From: Pseudisothecium myosuroides
Lineage: Eukaryota > Streptophyta > Bryopsida > Hypnales > Lembophyllaceae
Assembly: GCA_951799445.1 (NCBI GenBank)
Contig: OX637293.1
Location: 27,032,001-27,096,000 of the forward strand
Direction of reading: 5' to 3'
Length of the DNA: 64,000 nt
Part shown: positions 1-11,185 of the stretch, piece after piece
Layout of the letters: every line of letters starts with the position of its first letter
How positions within the stretch are numbered: position 1 is the stretch's first letter
Position numbers and translations under genes: made by a program
The notes under the pieces: generated by a model
Told to the model about the DNA's origin: nothing
The model's database searches: none
What the model saw: the letters and a program-made list of their open reading frames with translations, nothing else

Positions 1-280
1 TAGTACTGGCAGTCCTACAGCCAAAAAACGCAGTTTTGACAAAAAAACGTGAAGTGTTTCTTGCAACTACCCATAATAGAGATCGTTAAAGAAAAGGTAT
101 GGTAATTTCAAGTTCAAAGCTTCGCCGTGCGGAGGTAGCCCTAGGTTTAAGGTATCAAATTTCTCTCAAAGGTTATTAATTTCTAATTGAGGTATACATG
201 ACAGTGTTTAACCAAAAATTAGGGGTTAATGAGCTTATTCCAAGGTATCCAAAGTTTAATTCCTAAATGAGGTACCTAGG
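1..280. other. AT-rich flank with a short repeat shared with 32.9 kb
   Basis: No gene is visible. Bases 188-234 closely match 32907-32953 (GAGGTAYACATGACARTG, then AACCAAAA and a GGGRTTAAT tail), in the same orientation. In both places this segment lies beside a GGACG/CCGAC-rich stretch, so it is probably the edge of a dispersed element whose other end lies outside the window. Confidence 0.4.
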
Positions 281-1075
281 TTGTCAGGACGTTCGGACGT
301 TCGGACGGACGTCCAAAGTCCGGGGATGCTGCCCCCCCAACGTCCTGTGACATTCACTTTTTATGTTTTTTACCTACATGGTAAATTCCGCGACCGAAAA
401 ACCGACCGTAAACCCGACCGAAAAACCGACCGAGAGAAACCGACCGAAAAACCGACCGAGAGAACCCGACCGACAACCGACCAAAAAACCGACCGAGGAC
501 CCGACCGACAAACCGACCGAAAACCCGACCGACCGTAAACCCGACCGAAAAACCGACCGAGAGAAACCGACCAAAAAAACGACCGAGAGAAACCGACCAA
601 AAAACCGACCGAGGGAAACCGACCGAAGACCCGACCAAAAAACCGACCGAGGATCCGACCGACTAACCGACCAAAAACCCGACCGATAACCGAACCGACC
701 GAAATCCCGAGCGACCGAAAACCCGACCGACCGAGAACCGGAACGATCGAAAACCCGACCGAAAACGCGTCCGAGAACCGGACCGACCGAAAACCCGACC
801 GAAAACCCGTCCAAAAACCGGACCGACCAAAAATGCGACCGACGACCGAAAACCAGACCGACCGAATTCTCGACCGAAAACCTGACCGAAAACCAGACCG
901 ACCGAATTCTCAACTGAAAACCGGACCGAAAATCGGACCGACCGACCGAAACCCCGACCGAAAACCTGACCGTCCGAAATCATGACCGAAAACCCGACCG
1001 TCAACCCGACCGATAACCCGTCCGAAAATCCGACTGAAAACCTAACCCGACCCCAATCCCGACCCGTTTTTACAA
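281..1075 (+). repeat. (CCGACCGAAAAC)n satellite, left array
   Basis: A short lead-in of GGACG/GTCCG palindromic sequence (about 281-340) precedes a degenerate tandem array from about 388 to 1070. The basic unit is about 12 bp, CCGACCGAAAAC, with CCGA tetramer slippage and variants such as CCGAGAGAAA. Long ORFs run through it in several frames on both strands (Ser-Val-Gly-Phe or Thr-Asp-Arg-Lys periodicities) only because the unit is a multiple of three with few stops. I do not call them genes. The same array occurs in reverse orientation at 10495-11185. Confidence 0.9.
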
Positions 1076-1099
1076 GTTCTCCGAAGACATTAATAAACA

Positions 1100-3045
1100 T
1101 GCTTCAAATCGGTTGTTAAAATAATGTGAGCTTTGGGATTATTGTGTTCAGTTTTTCTTTTTTTTTTAAAACACATGAACAATTTTCATTGATAAAAAGG
1201 ATACAATACACCGAACCAAAGGGAGTTGTGTTCCAAGTTCCACTTTCATAATAAATGTATTAATGATTTTTTTTTTTCCGGGATTCTGAAACCTAGTTCC
1301 ACTTACCAATTTTATAATGAATGAAAATTTAGTTATATTTTCCTAAATTTGTTTCCTAAATTTTTCACTCAAATATTTAAGAGAAAAAATTTAAGAAATG
1401 AATATCAATAGTTAAAAACTTATAAGCTTAGAAGGCACAAAGTGACAAAGCCAAATAATCTTGTCATACAAATTGTACAGAATTTTTTTTTTTCCTTTTT
1501 TTTTTGGTTTACAAGCTACTGAATGTTATAGGAGTAATGGGACTAGGTCACTAGGAACTCAACAATGAACGTACGCGGGTGTTTGAGTGGAAATAGAATT
1601 TTGCGTAAGGGTCCTTGAGAAGTTTTGGCTATGGTAAGAATTGCTTGGTGTGATGTAAATGATTGAAATGAATTAAGGATATTTTGAAGAGTGCTGATTT
1701 TCATTGAAAGAAATAACAGTTATTAGGAACAAAGGTCATCCCACAATGTCATGCAACTGCTTGCTATGAAAATGCGACTACCATTGCGTTGAAGTAACCA
1801 AACAAGAACAATAGAGAAGTTTGGATTACCAGAAGAGAATATCATCAATTTGGAATAATCAAAAATAAGAAATTTTAATAGGTGTGGCATTTTTGGTTTA
1901 TTATCACACCCTACTTTTTGTGGAAAGACACTTCAATCCGTGTAAAAAGAAGTTCCTCTTTTTACACATTACTTTCAAGGAGGGGGGAAAATAACATTGT
2001 TTCAATATGGTTGTTGTACATTTTTTTAAAGTTATTTTTACACCATCTTATTTTGGGTAAGATACTACGACTTCTATCAAAGTCTCAATTTAATCCACAA
2101 GGCATTGAACATGCATTTTGGTCTTTGGAGAACATAGCATTTTTGGGCAACTTACTACAAGCAGAGTTTTTATTTTTTTTAGTTCAAATTTTCACAAGGC
2201 ATTTTCAGGAGGAGTAGCTTTAAGGTCCAACTTTTCTTCATAACTTCTAACCTAGAGATTAAAAAGTTATTGTATGATATATTGATATGTGATTTTTAAT
2301 GCTTGGTGGGCAGCTCAAAAATTCTTAAAAATCGCTTTAAAAAAAGAATAAAACTTCAAACTAGTTCTCTAGATCTATATATGCAAGTTTAGGTTTGAAT
2401 TTTTTTTTTTTTCATTTATGAGATCAGAAGTACGCGGTGATCTAGTTTGCGGGCAATTCTGGATTCCTTGCTCAGAAATAAACTTTAAAATCCTTTATTC
2501 AATTTAATTTTCAATATCTTTTGAAAAAAAGAAAAAAAAGAATGTAGATACATTACTACAACATTATAACCATTGGGATTGGCATTTTCCAATTATATAA
2601 TTAAATTCTTAACAATTTAGTGGTTTGAATCATTCACTACTTTTTTCTGTTTGCTATTTTTTTTCTATATGTTGTACAATTCCTAATGTTTTGGAAATTT
2701 TCAAGCACAGAGCCAGCTTCACCTTGAAAATGAATCCAAATGAAACCACCATTATTGATACTTTCCAATACAAATGAGACCTTGTGAAATGCAGCTGTCC
2801 GGTTTTGGCCCGGACCTAAAAAACATTTCTGTCGATTCAAATGTTGTTACCCTGCAATATACATGGTGGACAATTCTGAAAATTTTTCCACATCTTCTTA
2901 AACCAATTCACTACAAGATCCTATGATTACATGTGTCCTAAAATATTTTCTTTCTAAAATTTGGGTTATTTTTTGGAAATGGCAGTTTCGGAACGTTTTG
3001 GGTGAATATATACTCAACAACCTTTAGGGGTTAAGCTCACACCCT
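1100..3045 (+). repeat. AT-rich dispersed repeat (family N), copy 1
   Basis: Non-coding DNA with poly-T tracts. From about 1880 it follows a recognisable order of blocks that recurs across the window: GGGCAGCTC; a tract reading roughly ACAAGATCCTATGRTTAYATGTG; GAAATGGCAGTTT; and a terminal CTTTAGGGGTTAA (near 3020-3036). Other copies lie near 6.3-7.3, 7.4-8.5, 12.2-13.1, 14.3-15.0 and 25.9-26.8 kb, and related TTAA-bounded copies occur at 31.3, 34.0 and 54.2 kb. No ORF here is conserved between copies, so it is probably a non-autonomous element. Confidence 0.6.
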
Positions 3046-3658
3046 CAATTTTTCAAAAACAAACTTTTCGCAGCGTAAAATTTTTTTTTTACATTGACAC
3101 CTTCTCATCTTCAATTATGTACTATCATTGCTTTCGTTTTCTACCTCTCTTTTCACACCCTATTTTTTTGTGGGTAGGGGATTTGTATCCATGAAATGGT
3201 AAAAACCTTCAATCCTTATGAATCTTTTGAATGATATGAATTAAAATTTCCTTCCTAATTTAGACTTCACTTTCTGGCCTTTCGGATCTTGAAATTTTTC
3301 TAATATTCCTTTCACCCTACACATGTGTCCCTTGACGCCTAAGTTCAAAATATCCAAATGTCATATATCATTCTATTTGTCATGCAACTGCAACAATCCA
3401 ATATCCATTAACAAGGAGTACTGCACTTCTCATCCACACAAAGCATACAATTTGTATAGTAAACATTTGTATTCATTACAATTTGAAAAACACACAAAAA
3501 ATCAAATTGTATATCCAATTCCACATACATTGGTATAGATTATATGTGCATACATACTACATCCTCTACACACGATAAATCCTCATATCTAAATTCATCC
3601 CCTAGTCCCCTACTTATGTACCTCTATAGATTACGGTAAGTTGGTAACCTACTAATAT
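3046..3658. other. AT-rich spacer downstream of the kinase-like gene
   Basis: This is the 3' side of the minus-strand kinase-like gene. I see no ORF, repeat or polyadenylation motif that I can defend. Confidence 0.4.
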
Positions 3659-5143
3659 TTAGTATGATTGCCGGAAATATTCATCGGGCATAGGAAACTT
3701 GAAAGTAGTGCAGAATCGATTCACGACGTGAGCCAAAGTGCTTTCTTTTCTGATGACCCGTTGTAAGTACTCGTGAAACGCCAGTCCCAATGTGTGGTGT
3801 TCGAATCTGCTGCATTGTGGAGTTTCCTTCTTCAATGCAGTGTAAGCCTCGGACATGCACTGCCTGTTCATCCTCTGAGCTATTTTAGCAACCGCATATG
3901 CTTCCGTTTCACATGATAACCTTGGAATGACGTCCTCATTCGCATCAATTTTGTGCAAGTAGGCGCTACTAGGATCCAACCACCACCTCTGTGTCAAAGT
4001 TTGATCCCTCTGAATGGCAGATGTGAATGTGTACAAGGATTTAGGACGTTCACTAGCTAAGCTAGTTAAGCCCCAATCACAAATTCCAACATACACACGT
4101 GACTCATCGTCGGGAAAGTGAAACATGATGTTGTCTGGAGAAATATCATTGTGGAGATGTCCAGCAACATGCACTGCATTCATAATGTGCACGAACGCCC
4201 ATGTAAGTTCCGTTCGCTTCTTCCTAAATCGAGCAAGGCGGAAAGCGTTAATCACCTCTGCTTCCGATGGATTGTCATACATCAACCGAACCTGTATGTT
4301 GTCTGGATAATCATTATCCATGTTCAGCATATTTCGCAGTGTCCCACCATTCCACCAATAGGAGTACCCTTCATTCCTTGTTGCATGCACTGCAAAAAAA
4401 CGTATTACTCCAGGGTGCGCAATCCTCACTGCCATTGATTCGTTCAGGTGTTCCAACTTCGCTAACTCAGGCCTTTTATTGTGTTGGTGAGATCTCTTTG
4501 CTACAAACTCCCAAAACGGTACTATAGGAGCACATCCTTCAATTCGGACCCTCCGAATAGTAGCATATCCACCCTTTATAATTTTATCATCTTGGGCAAT
4601 CACTTGTGCCGTATCTGGAAGTGCAATGAGATGTCTCCTGCCATGGTACAATTCATCCTTTCCATCATCGCTATTCCACTATGTCATTGATTTCCTTCTA
4701 TTGCGCGTGTTAGCAAATGGCTTGCACCGCTTCGTGAATAAATCAGCTCTGAGGATAACTTCTTGAAAGGCTTCATCATCGGCGCGGTGTTGCTTCACAT
4801 ATTTTGTGAGAACCACTTTGGAATTCCACAACGCATCATACGCCCTGTTGTGAAGGAATTTCACAAAGCCCTTCTTCTCCATTTCATGATGCCATTCAGG
4901 AACGTGAAGGGCTTCCATCATCTTCTACGACATATCATCCATGAATTTCTTTGGGCACTCCTCTTGGTATCTGATGTATTTATTGTCCAAGGAAAGAGTG
5001 GTTTCAGACTCAAAGAATTTCAAGGTGAATTCGATGAGAAAGTTCTTGCATGCATCAGAGGGAATTTCCTTCAACTCTTTGATACTTGGTTGCCCTGATT
5101 GCACCCCGTCTCGCCTCTTTGCAGCCTTCTTTGCCCTTGGCAT
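3659..5143 (-). pseudogene. Protein-kinase-like gene, broken by two in-frame TAG codons
   Basis: One reading frame runs from ATG at 5143 to the stop at 3659, interrupted by TAG at 4925-4927 and 4679-4681. All three segments are in the same frame, so the gene has stops but no frameshift. The last 330 residues form a protein-kinase fold by motif: a Gly-rich loop (IIKGGYATIRRV, about residue 24 of that segment), the ATP-binding Lys in EFVAKRS (about 52), HPGVIRFF after the C-helix, a catalytic loop HNDISPDNIMF (Asp about 169, Asn about 174) and the metal-binding DWG (about 192-194; DFG in most kinases). All catalytic residues are therefore present. The roughly 150 residues before it are Lys-rich and helical and I do not recognise them. 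Substrate and role are unknown. The stops could be read through or the assembly could be wrong, but decay is the simplest reading. It shares its promoter design with the other four genes here. Confidence 0.75.
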
Positions 5144-5374
5144 CTTGATGAACTACCGGTATTTAATTACAGTCGGTAATGAAAATTACCAGTCGCGATT
5201 TCACTTCACTCTGGAGTACACGTAATTTGCAATCAAGTTGTCAAAAAAATTGGCAATAAGTGGCCCCCAAAACCGGACTCTTGCTTTCCCAAGGAGAGGA
5301 GCCAATGGAGGACAAACCACCAAGCTCTCCGCTCCACGCTTGCACAAGGCAAGGGGGATAGCAAAAGTGAGGGA

Positions 5375-5560
5375 GCGGTCTGGCCGTCCGCCCCTCTTAT
5401 AGTTTGCGGTCGCCCCGACCGCCGAATCCGACGGCCCGACCGCTCCATCCGCCGCATCGGACGGCGGTGACAGATTAGGGTTCGGCTCGCGATCGGCAGA
5501 GTCGGCGGTCGGCACAGTCGGCGGTCGGCAGACTGGGCGGTCGGCGGGGAGTCGCTAGTT
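5375..5560. promoter_or_regulatory. CCGACCG/GTCGGCGG GC-rich promoter island
   Basis: About 185 bp of very GC-rich sequence in an AT-rich setting, built from CCGACCGCC, GTCGGCGGTCGG and CGGACGG. It lies directly upstream of the kinase-like gene. Comparable islands precede the genes starting at 10044, 20938, 27686 and 63359. Confidence 0.6.
5396..5402 (-). promoter_or_regulatory. TATA box of the kinase-like gene
   Basis: CTATAAG on the minus strand, inside the downstream edge of a GC-rich island and about 250 bp before the ATG at 5143. The RING gene has the same heptamer and the two hAT genes have GTATAAG at similar distances. Confidence 0.6.
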
Positions 5561-8500
5561 TTCTTAAGTTCGTAGAAAGATGGAAATAGAATTTTTTTTA
5601 CAACCGTGCCTACATTCCGGAAATCCAAAGTTCTGCTGAAATAAGCTGAAAATAGGGAAGAGGAGGGCTGAGGGCAGCCCAAAAGAAAGTTTTTTTGAGT
5701 GGATTTTTTTCCCATTCGTGCTACTGTTGTCTACCTAGAAATCTTTCATTCATTCCATTTCAATTGGTTACAAATAGTTTTACACAATCTTATTTTCAAG
5801 GCACTTGAGAAAACGAACTTGTAGAATTTCATTGATGAATGCAATTTCTTCAATTTTTTTTTTCACAGAAACAGGTCTGTGTGGTTCATTTTTTTGGGCT
5901 ACAATAATCTTACCATTGAATTACCCTAGTCTTATTTAATGCAAAAGATATTAAAATTTAATGATTCATTGTATCCACTTTGGCACTTCCATATATGAAT
6001 AATAAAAAATTTTGACAATTAAATTTTTTTTTAATTTCCTCTCGGCTAAACTACCAACACAATTCTCCAACTTCCAGATTCAAAGCTCACAACTCACTAT
6101 TGCAAAAATTTCAAGTGCGAAATCTTCAAAATCAAAACACTGCTTTCCATAATGTCTTTAAGAACTTCTTTTCTCCACTTTAACGCCTATAGGCCCAAAT
6201 ACTATTTTTGGGCAAGATATCAATTTTGGATAGTTTATTATGCATAGAATTTTTATTTTCATTATTTCAAATTTTCACACACGATGTGCTCTCCGAGTAG
6301 CTTTCAGGCGGATTAGGCCCAATAATTTCATAACATCTAACCACAAGGTCAGAAAGGTTTTGCATGATAAGTATTTTTTTTATCTCTAGGCAGCTCAGGC
6401 AGCAAGAAAACGTCTTCAAAAATCACTTGCTTCAAAAATTAAAATTTAAAATTGGTTCTTCAGATTTGTATAAACAAAAGAAGCTTTGAATCATTCCATT
6501 AATCCATTCCGATCACCAAGCCAAAACTCAAGCGGATCTTTAGTTTGACGGTATTTTTTCAATCCTTACTCCCAAAAAAAAATCAAAGTCATTTGTTTAA
6601 TTCAAATTTCAGTATTTCTGGGAAAAAAAATATATATTGGGTTTCAAGATTCTTTATTTCAACATCACAACCATTGGGACTGGCATTTTTCAATTCCTTC
6701 ATCAAATTCCTAACAATTTAGTGTTTTCAATCATCCTCTACTTTTTTCTATTTTGTATTTTTTTTCTATGTGTTGTACAATTGTAAATGATCTGAAAATT
6801 GTCAAGCATGGACCGAACTTGCCTTCAAGAATGAATCCAAAGAGTTACCCCAATTTTCGTCATTTTTTAAAATGAATGTGACCTTGTGAAGTGCAGCTGC
6901 CCCGTTTTCCGGAGGGACCAAAGAAGCACTTTTGCGGATTGAAACACTATTATCTTACAATCTAGATGGTGAAAAATTCTACAAGTTTTCCCGCATCTTT
7001 TCTAACCAGTTTACTACGAGATCCTACGGTTATATGTGTCCAACATTAAAAAGTTTATAAAATTTGGTACTTATACTGAATCCAATAGTGCTACAGTAGT
7101 TTTGGTACAAACTTAGTCAAAAATCTTTAAAGGCTAAACACAAATATCTTGCAATATGTGTGGTCCAAAATTATGTCTAATGCTCCACAAATTCTTATAC
7201 TAGTTGGGTATAAGATCCTATGGCTACATGTGCCCAAAAATTAATTTTCTAATTGTTCTCTTCTTTCCTATAGAAATGGCAATTTACAATTGTAAGATTT
7301 GTTGCCAAAAATAAGGCCTTCGGCCTTGCGGGTTTAGGAATGTAAGTCGAGCTCTATCTTCCTTAGAAGAGTTTTTTAAGTTTTCAACTGCATTTCTGGG
7401 GATAAGAAATTGTACAGTAAAGATCCATGGTGCGAAATATTTCTCCTAATGATAGTCCACTTGATGGAGCCCAAAATGCACATCCAATGTTGAACCCCAG
7501 AACTTCCATTGTCCCGTTCCAAGACAAAGGGAATTTTGAGCGGTTACCTCTAACCTCAATTTGTAATAAAACGTTCTGAAACTTTCCTATTTCATAGGAA
7601 AGTTGATTAGCTTTGTCATAATATGTTTTTATTTCAATTGGTGCCTGGGAGTAGAAGTTACACCAAAAAGACTCTGAAATTGAACTTGACGGGAAGCACA
7701 AATTATTTGGCAAATAGACAAAATGATTTTTTTTCCTTTTCTTCAAAAATTTTATAATTCTCTCTATATGCGAACCTTCCATTCATTCTGTTTGGATTAA
7801 TAATGGAAAAGTTATGGAGAACTTTGCTTTTCAGGGAATTTGAGCATCTTCTTAGGAAAATGACTTGTAGAAGTGTAGAACTCTTTTATCAATGCAATTC
7901 CCACAATTTTTCAATTTTTTTTTTTCAAAATGTTGTGTTTTCTAGCTTAAATAATCTCACCAATGGGATCATTATACTTCAACCCTATGTAAGATCTACT
8001 AACAATTTTTTTTCTTTCTTGTCTTCGACGTACTTCTATAGTTCTATTTAATAATTCTTAAAATAACGAAAATAAAGTGTTCCTTTTTTAAGAAAAATAT
8101 AGACTTTCAACTTACGTCTCCAACACATAAAACCTTAAATTCAATGTTTGTATTTCAAAAATATTCCACAACTAGCGATCAAATTCACCAAAAACTGAAA
8201 GCCAGTATTCAAAAAAAAAATCTTTTTCGACTTCGAATGCTAATAACCTCAACCTATACAGTGAAACTTCATGAAATTTTGACAACATCATCTACAATAA
8301 GTGGGTACAAGATCGTACGCTTAGATTGGAAAAAAAATGAAAAGAAAAGGGTTCATGGGTGAATGCAGTAAAAATGGCAACTTCGGGTGTTTGTAAACCA
8401 AAAAATGACCTTCGAACTTCAAGGGTTGAAAACACCCAATTTCTCCAACTTCAAATGTTTACACCTTCCTTTCATGCAATCCGACTTTGTACATTCACAT

Positions 8501-8640
8501 ACAACACCCAAGTAACTGAAGACAAATGCAGCCAAGGTGACAATTTCTAATTTTCTATAGCTTTTTGAAAAAATGATAGACTTAGGATTTCAAGGTTTAA
8601 AAGCAATTCAATGTTTTTGTTGTATATTTGGACTATGCTT
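5561..8640 (+). repeat. AT-rich dispersed repeats (family N), two to three copies
   Basis: Diagnostic blocks of family N recur twice or more. TTTGGGCAAG, GGGCAGCTC and the GATCCTA-GGTTAYATGTG block occur near 6210-7060, a partial repeat of the ending lies at 7140-7340, and another copy with CTTGTAGAA, AATCTCACCAATGGGAT and a GATCGTACGCTTA variant runs from about 7400 to 8480. The short ORFs at 7384-7782 and 7803-8051 lie inside repeat sequence, are not conserved in other copies and are not called. There is no gene in this stretch. Confidence 0.55.
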
Positions 8641-8937
8641 TTCATTAGAGAGTCTATATTGACTTGAACATGAGATGATGGGAGAAAGCGATCCGGTACA
8701 ATATTTATATTAATAAAAAAAACTGGTTACACAGAAAATGGTATTCAATAATAGTAATCTCAAATACCTACCAATGTCTCACATATTCTCAAAAAAGGCC
8801 ATTCTATCTATAGTGCGAAATACAGTACTACAATTCAACAAGATCATTGTACTACGCTTGGCATGAAAAAACATTGCATGTACATTTAACAATATACATG
8901 ATCGTATTCTAAAAGAAAGTCGTTACAACAATACACA

Positions 8938-10044
8938 CTATTCCTCCTCGGAATCTGAATCGGTGTCATCTCTCTGACTTGGCCCAGTAGAAGCAGACCC
9001 ATAAATCCCAAGATATGGACCTCCACCATAGATGTCTCCACGTCCACTTGATGCACCTGTTTGTCCATAATTGCCGTAGCCAGGACCTCCAAAAGTTGGT
9101 GGAGGAGCTGAAACGTTGTGGTCAGAGCGATCTTCGTTTGGACGACTATAATAGGAGCTCCCGTGATGTTCATATGACCCACCTCCAGTGGTTCCACCGT
9201 AGTATTGTGAGCCTCCTTCGCTGGAACCACCATACTGTACGGTTCCATGGGTTCTTTCTCTGCCTTGAGATTCACCTCGGGGATCATTAGCATATTGAGA
9301 ATGACTTCCGCCTTGTGGTGGGCCATATGCACCACGGTCATGTCCGTATGACCTATCGTGCCCAGGCTGTCGACCATGATCTTCTAGGCTCCTTCGCATT
9401 GCCTCATGCATTTCTTGTTCGTATTGTATGTTGTCTCCTTCTTCTTGGCATTCGTGTCTTCCTCCAAATGTTACGGGTGCAGGAGCATCATCATCTTCAT
9501 CATCGAGTTCATCCTCTGCATCCGGCAACACAACTGTGGGAAGATGGCCAAATCCTCGATTAGACCACTCGTACATACAATCGCTCGGACCTTCCCAGTT
9601 CGAATCAATCACGTGGGCGCTGCGATTCAATTTGTGCACATCTTTTCCCGGAATAGTGCGCCAATCCACTTCTTTGTGGAGTACAATCTCTGCCCAAATC
9701 ATGGCCATGACACCATACAACATTATATTTGGTTTGTTGTTTGGTAAACCTGCTGCTTTTTGGATTTCCTTGTACCGTTGCACAAAGTGCTCGCTCTTAC
9801 ATGTGCTGATTTGACCTTCCCAACGGGGATGTTGATAAAGCGTGCGTTCACGTGACCAGAGTTTGGAGACGTGTGTCATTTTCACGTACTTTTTGCACAT
9901 TGTGGAGGTCCACAATTTCTCCTCCTCATCATCCCATCCAGGCTCAGCTACACAAAATGAGTTAGCCCAATCATCCCAATTTATGTCCTGCGATATTCCC
10001 CTTTTGGCCTTCTTGCCTTTGCCCCTTGGTGTTCCGTGTGACAT
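8938..10044 (-). CDS. Intact 368-residue protein: unrecognised N-terminal domain plus Gly/Tyr-rich tail
   Basis: This is the only long uninterrupted ORF in the window. I chose ATG 10044 because it opens a basic N-terminus (SHGTPRGKGKKAKRG) and lies about 285 bp after a TATA-like box and GC island. Residues about 36-131 form a compact domain: GWDDEEEKLWTS..CKKYVKMTHVSKLW, later a Cys/Ser-rich turn (STCKSEHF), a hydrophobic helix (MLYGVMAMIWAEIVL) and VDW. The same domain opens the RING gene at 20938. A strongly acidic linker (about 175-190, DEDDDAPAP) follows, then about 170 residues of Gly, Tyr, Ser, His, Arg and Gln with few hydrophobics, ending in DTDSDSEEE. The tail resembles intrinsically disordered, prion-like or RNA-binding tails by composition only. 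Function unknown. I see no intron signal and no membrane segment. It could be a domesticated or mobile-element accessory gene. Confidence 0.7.
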   Translation of the reverse strand: MSHGTPRGKGKKAKRGISQDINWDDWANSFCVAEPGWDDEEEKLWTSTMCKKYVKMTHVSKLWSRERTLYQHPRWEGQISTCKSEHFVQRYKEIQKAAGLPNNKPNIMLYGVMAMIWAEIVLHKEVDWRTIPGKDVHKLNRSAHVIDSNWEGPSDCMYEWSNRGFGHLPTVVLPDAEDELDDEDDDAPAPVTFGGRHECQEEGDNIQYEQEMHEAMRRSLEDHGRQPGHDRSYGHDRGAYGPPQGGSHSQYANDPRGESQGRERTHGTVQYGGSSEGGSQYYGGTTGGGSYEHHGSSYYSRPNEDRSDHNVSAPPPTFGGPGYGNYGQTGASSGRGDIYGGGPYLGIYGSASTGPSQRDDTDSDSEEE

Positions 10045-10327
10045 GATGATCTTTTGAAAATTGAAAACAACAAATCGTAAATTTCAATTTCGATTGTGCA
10101 ACGCGTGGTCCAAATACTCGAGAATTTTAGTGAGTGAATTATTAATTGAAACGGTACAATAGTCACTCAACCGCAACACATAACTAGCACTGAACTACTG
10201 AAAGCACTTCAGTGTCCCAGCCCAGTCCCTCACACACCAAGCCGGAAGGGGCGCGCAGATACCCAAAGGCGTTGGATCTGCCCACTCCGGTCGGGAAGGA
10301 ACTGTGAAGAAATGAGGTTCCGCCCCG

Positions 10328-10336
10328 CTATTTATG
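10328..10336 (-). promoter_or_regulatory. TATA-like box of the Gly-rich gene
   Basis: CATAAATAG on the minus strand, at the edge of the GC-rich island and about 285 bp upstream of ATG 10044. It is weaker than the TATAAG boxes of the other four genes but sits in the equivalent place. Confidence 0.5.
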
Positions 10337-10500
10337 CGTTCGGTCGGCGGAGCAGCCAAGGCGGTCGCGTACGTCCGAATCGGACGGCAGGCCGACCGAC
10401 CCCAAGATCCTGCGATTCTCATCTGTCGGTCTGCTGATCGCACGGCCACCGACGAAGGAGCGGACGGAAAAGGCGGACGGCGTGGACGGAGTCGGTCGTC
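10337..10500. promoter_or_regulatory. GC-rich promoter island of the Gly-rich gene
   Basis: GC-rich sequence with GGTCGGCGG, CGGACGGCAGGCCGACCGACC and CGGACGG blocks. It merges on its upstream side into the GGTCGGGTTTTC satellite, so this promoter is continuous with several hundred bp of the repeat. Confidence 0.55.
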
Positions 10501-11185
10501 CGATCGTTCGGTCGGGTTTTCGGTCGGTCAGTTTTTCGGTCAGTTATTCGGTCGGGTTTTCGGTCGGTCCGGTTATCGGTCGGGTTTTCGGTCGGGTTTT
10601 CGGTCGGTCGGGTTCTCGGCCGGGATTTCGGTCGGGTTTTCGGTCGGTCCGGTTATCGGTCGCGTTTTCGGTCGGGTTTTCGGTCGGTCACGTTTTCGGC
10701 CAAGATATCGGTCGGGTTTTCGGTCGGCCCGGTTATCGGTCGGGTTCTCGGTCTGGTTTTCGGTCGGTCAGGTTTTCGGTCGGGATTTCGGTCGGTCGGG
10801 TTTTTGGTCGGGTTTTTGGTCGGGCAGGTTTTCAGTCGGGTTATCGGTCGGGTTCTCGGTCGGGTTTTCGGTCGGTCAGGTTTTCGGCCGGGATTTCGGT
10901 CGGGTTTTCGGTCGGCCCGGTTCTCGGTCGGGTTCTCGGTTGGATTTTCGGTCGGTCAGGTTTTCGGTCGGGATTTCGGTCGGTCGGGTTTTCGGTCGGG
11001 TTTTTGGTCGGGTTTTCGGTCGGTCAGGTTTTCGGTCTCCGGTTTTCGGTCGGCATTTTGGTTGGTCAGCTTTTCGGTCAGCTTCTCGGTCGATCAGTGG
11101 GGTTTTCAGTCGGTCACGATTTCGGTCGGCTTTTAGAGCGATCGTCCGAGCGGTCTGGACAGAGGTCGAGAAATCGGTCGGTGGC
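10495..11185 (-). repeat. (GGTCGGGTTTTC)n satellite, right array (reverse of the left array)
   Basis: A degenerate tandem array of a ~12-bp unit read on the + strand as GGTCGGGTTTTC, the reverse complement of the unit at 388-1070. Units vary by gain or loss of GGTC and by single substitutions, giving a higher-order texture. Frame-open translations rich in Gly-Phe-Ser-Val and Arg-Val-Phe-Gly follow from the repeat, and I do not treat them as proteins. Confidence 0.9.

Noticed and set aside
354..1100. Overlapping 60-179-residue ORFs rich in Ser-Val-Gly-Phe or Thr-Asp-Arg-Lys
   Set aside because: They exist in several frames and on both strands of a 12-bp satellite. The periodicity comes from the DNA repeat. 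The same holds for 10334-11267.
3659..5143. Spliced kinase gene with introns at the stop codons
   Set aside because: The frame is unchanged across both TAG codons and no GT...AG pair removes them without losing plausible coding sequence.
8886..9377. 163-residue minus-strand ORF inside the Gly-rich gene
   Set aside because: It is a shadow in another frame of the intact gene at 8938-10044 and lacks the shared N-terminal domain.
281..11185. A demonstrated giant transposon with satellite terminal inverted repeats
   Set aside because: No shared outermost termini or target duplication could be found outside the arrays. Kept only as a finding to test.
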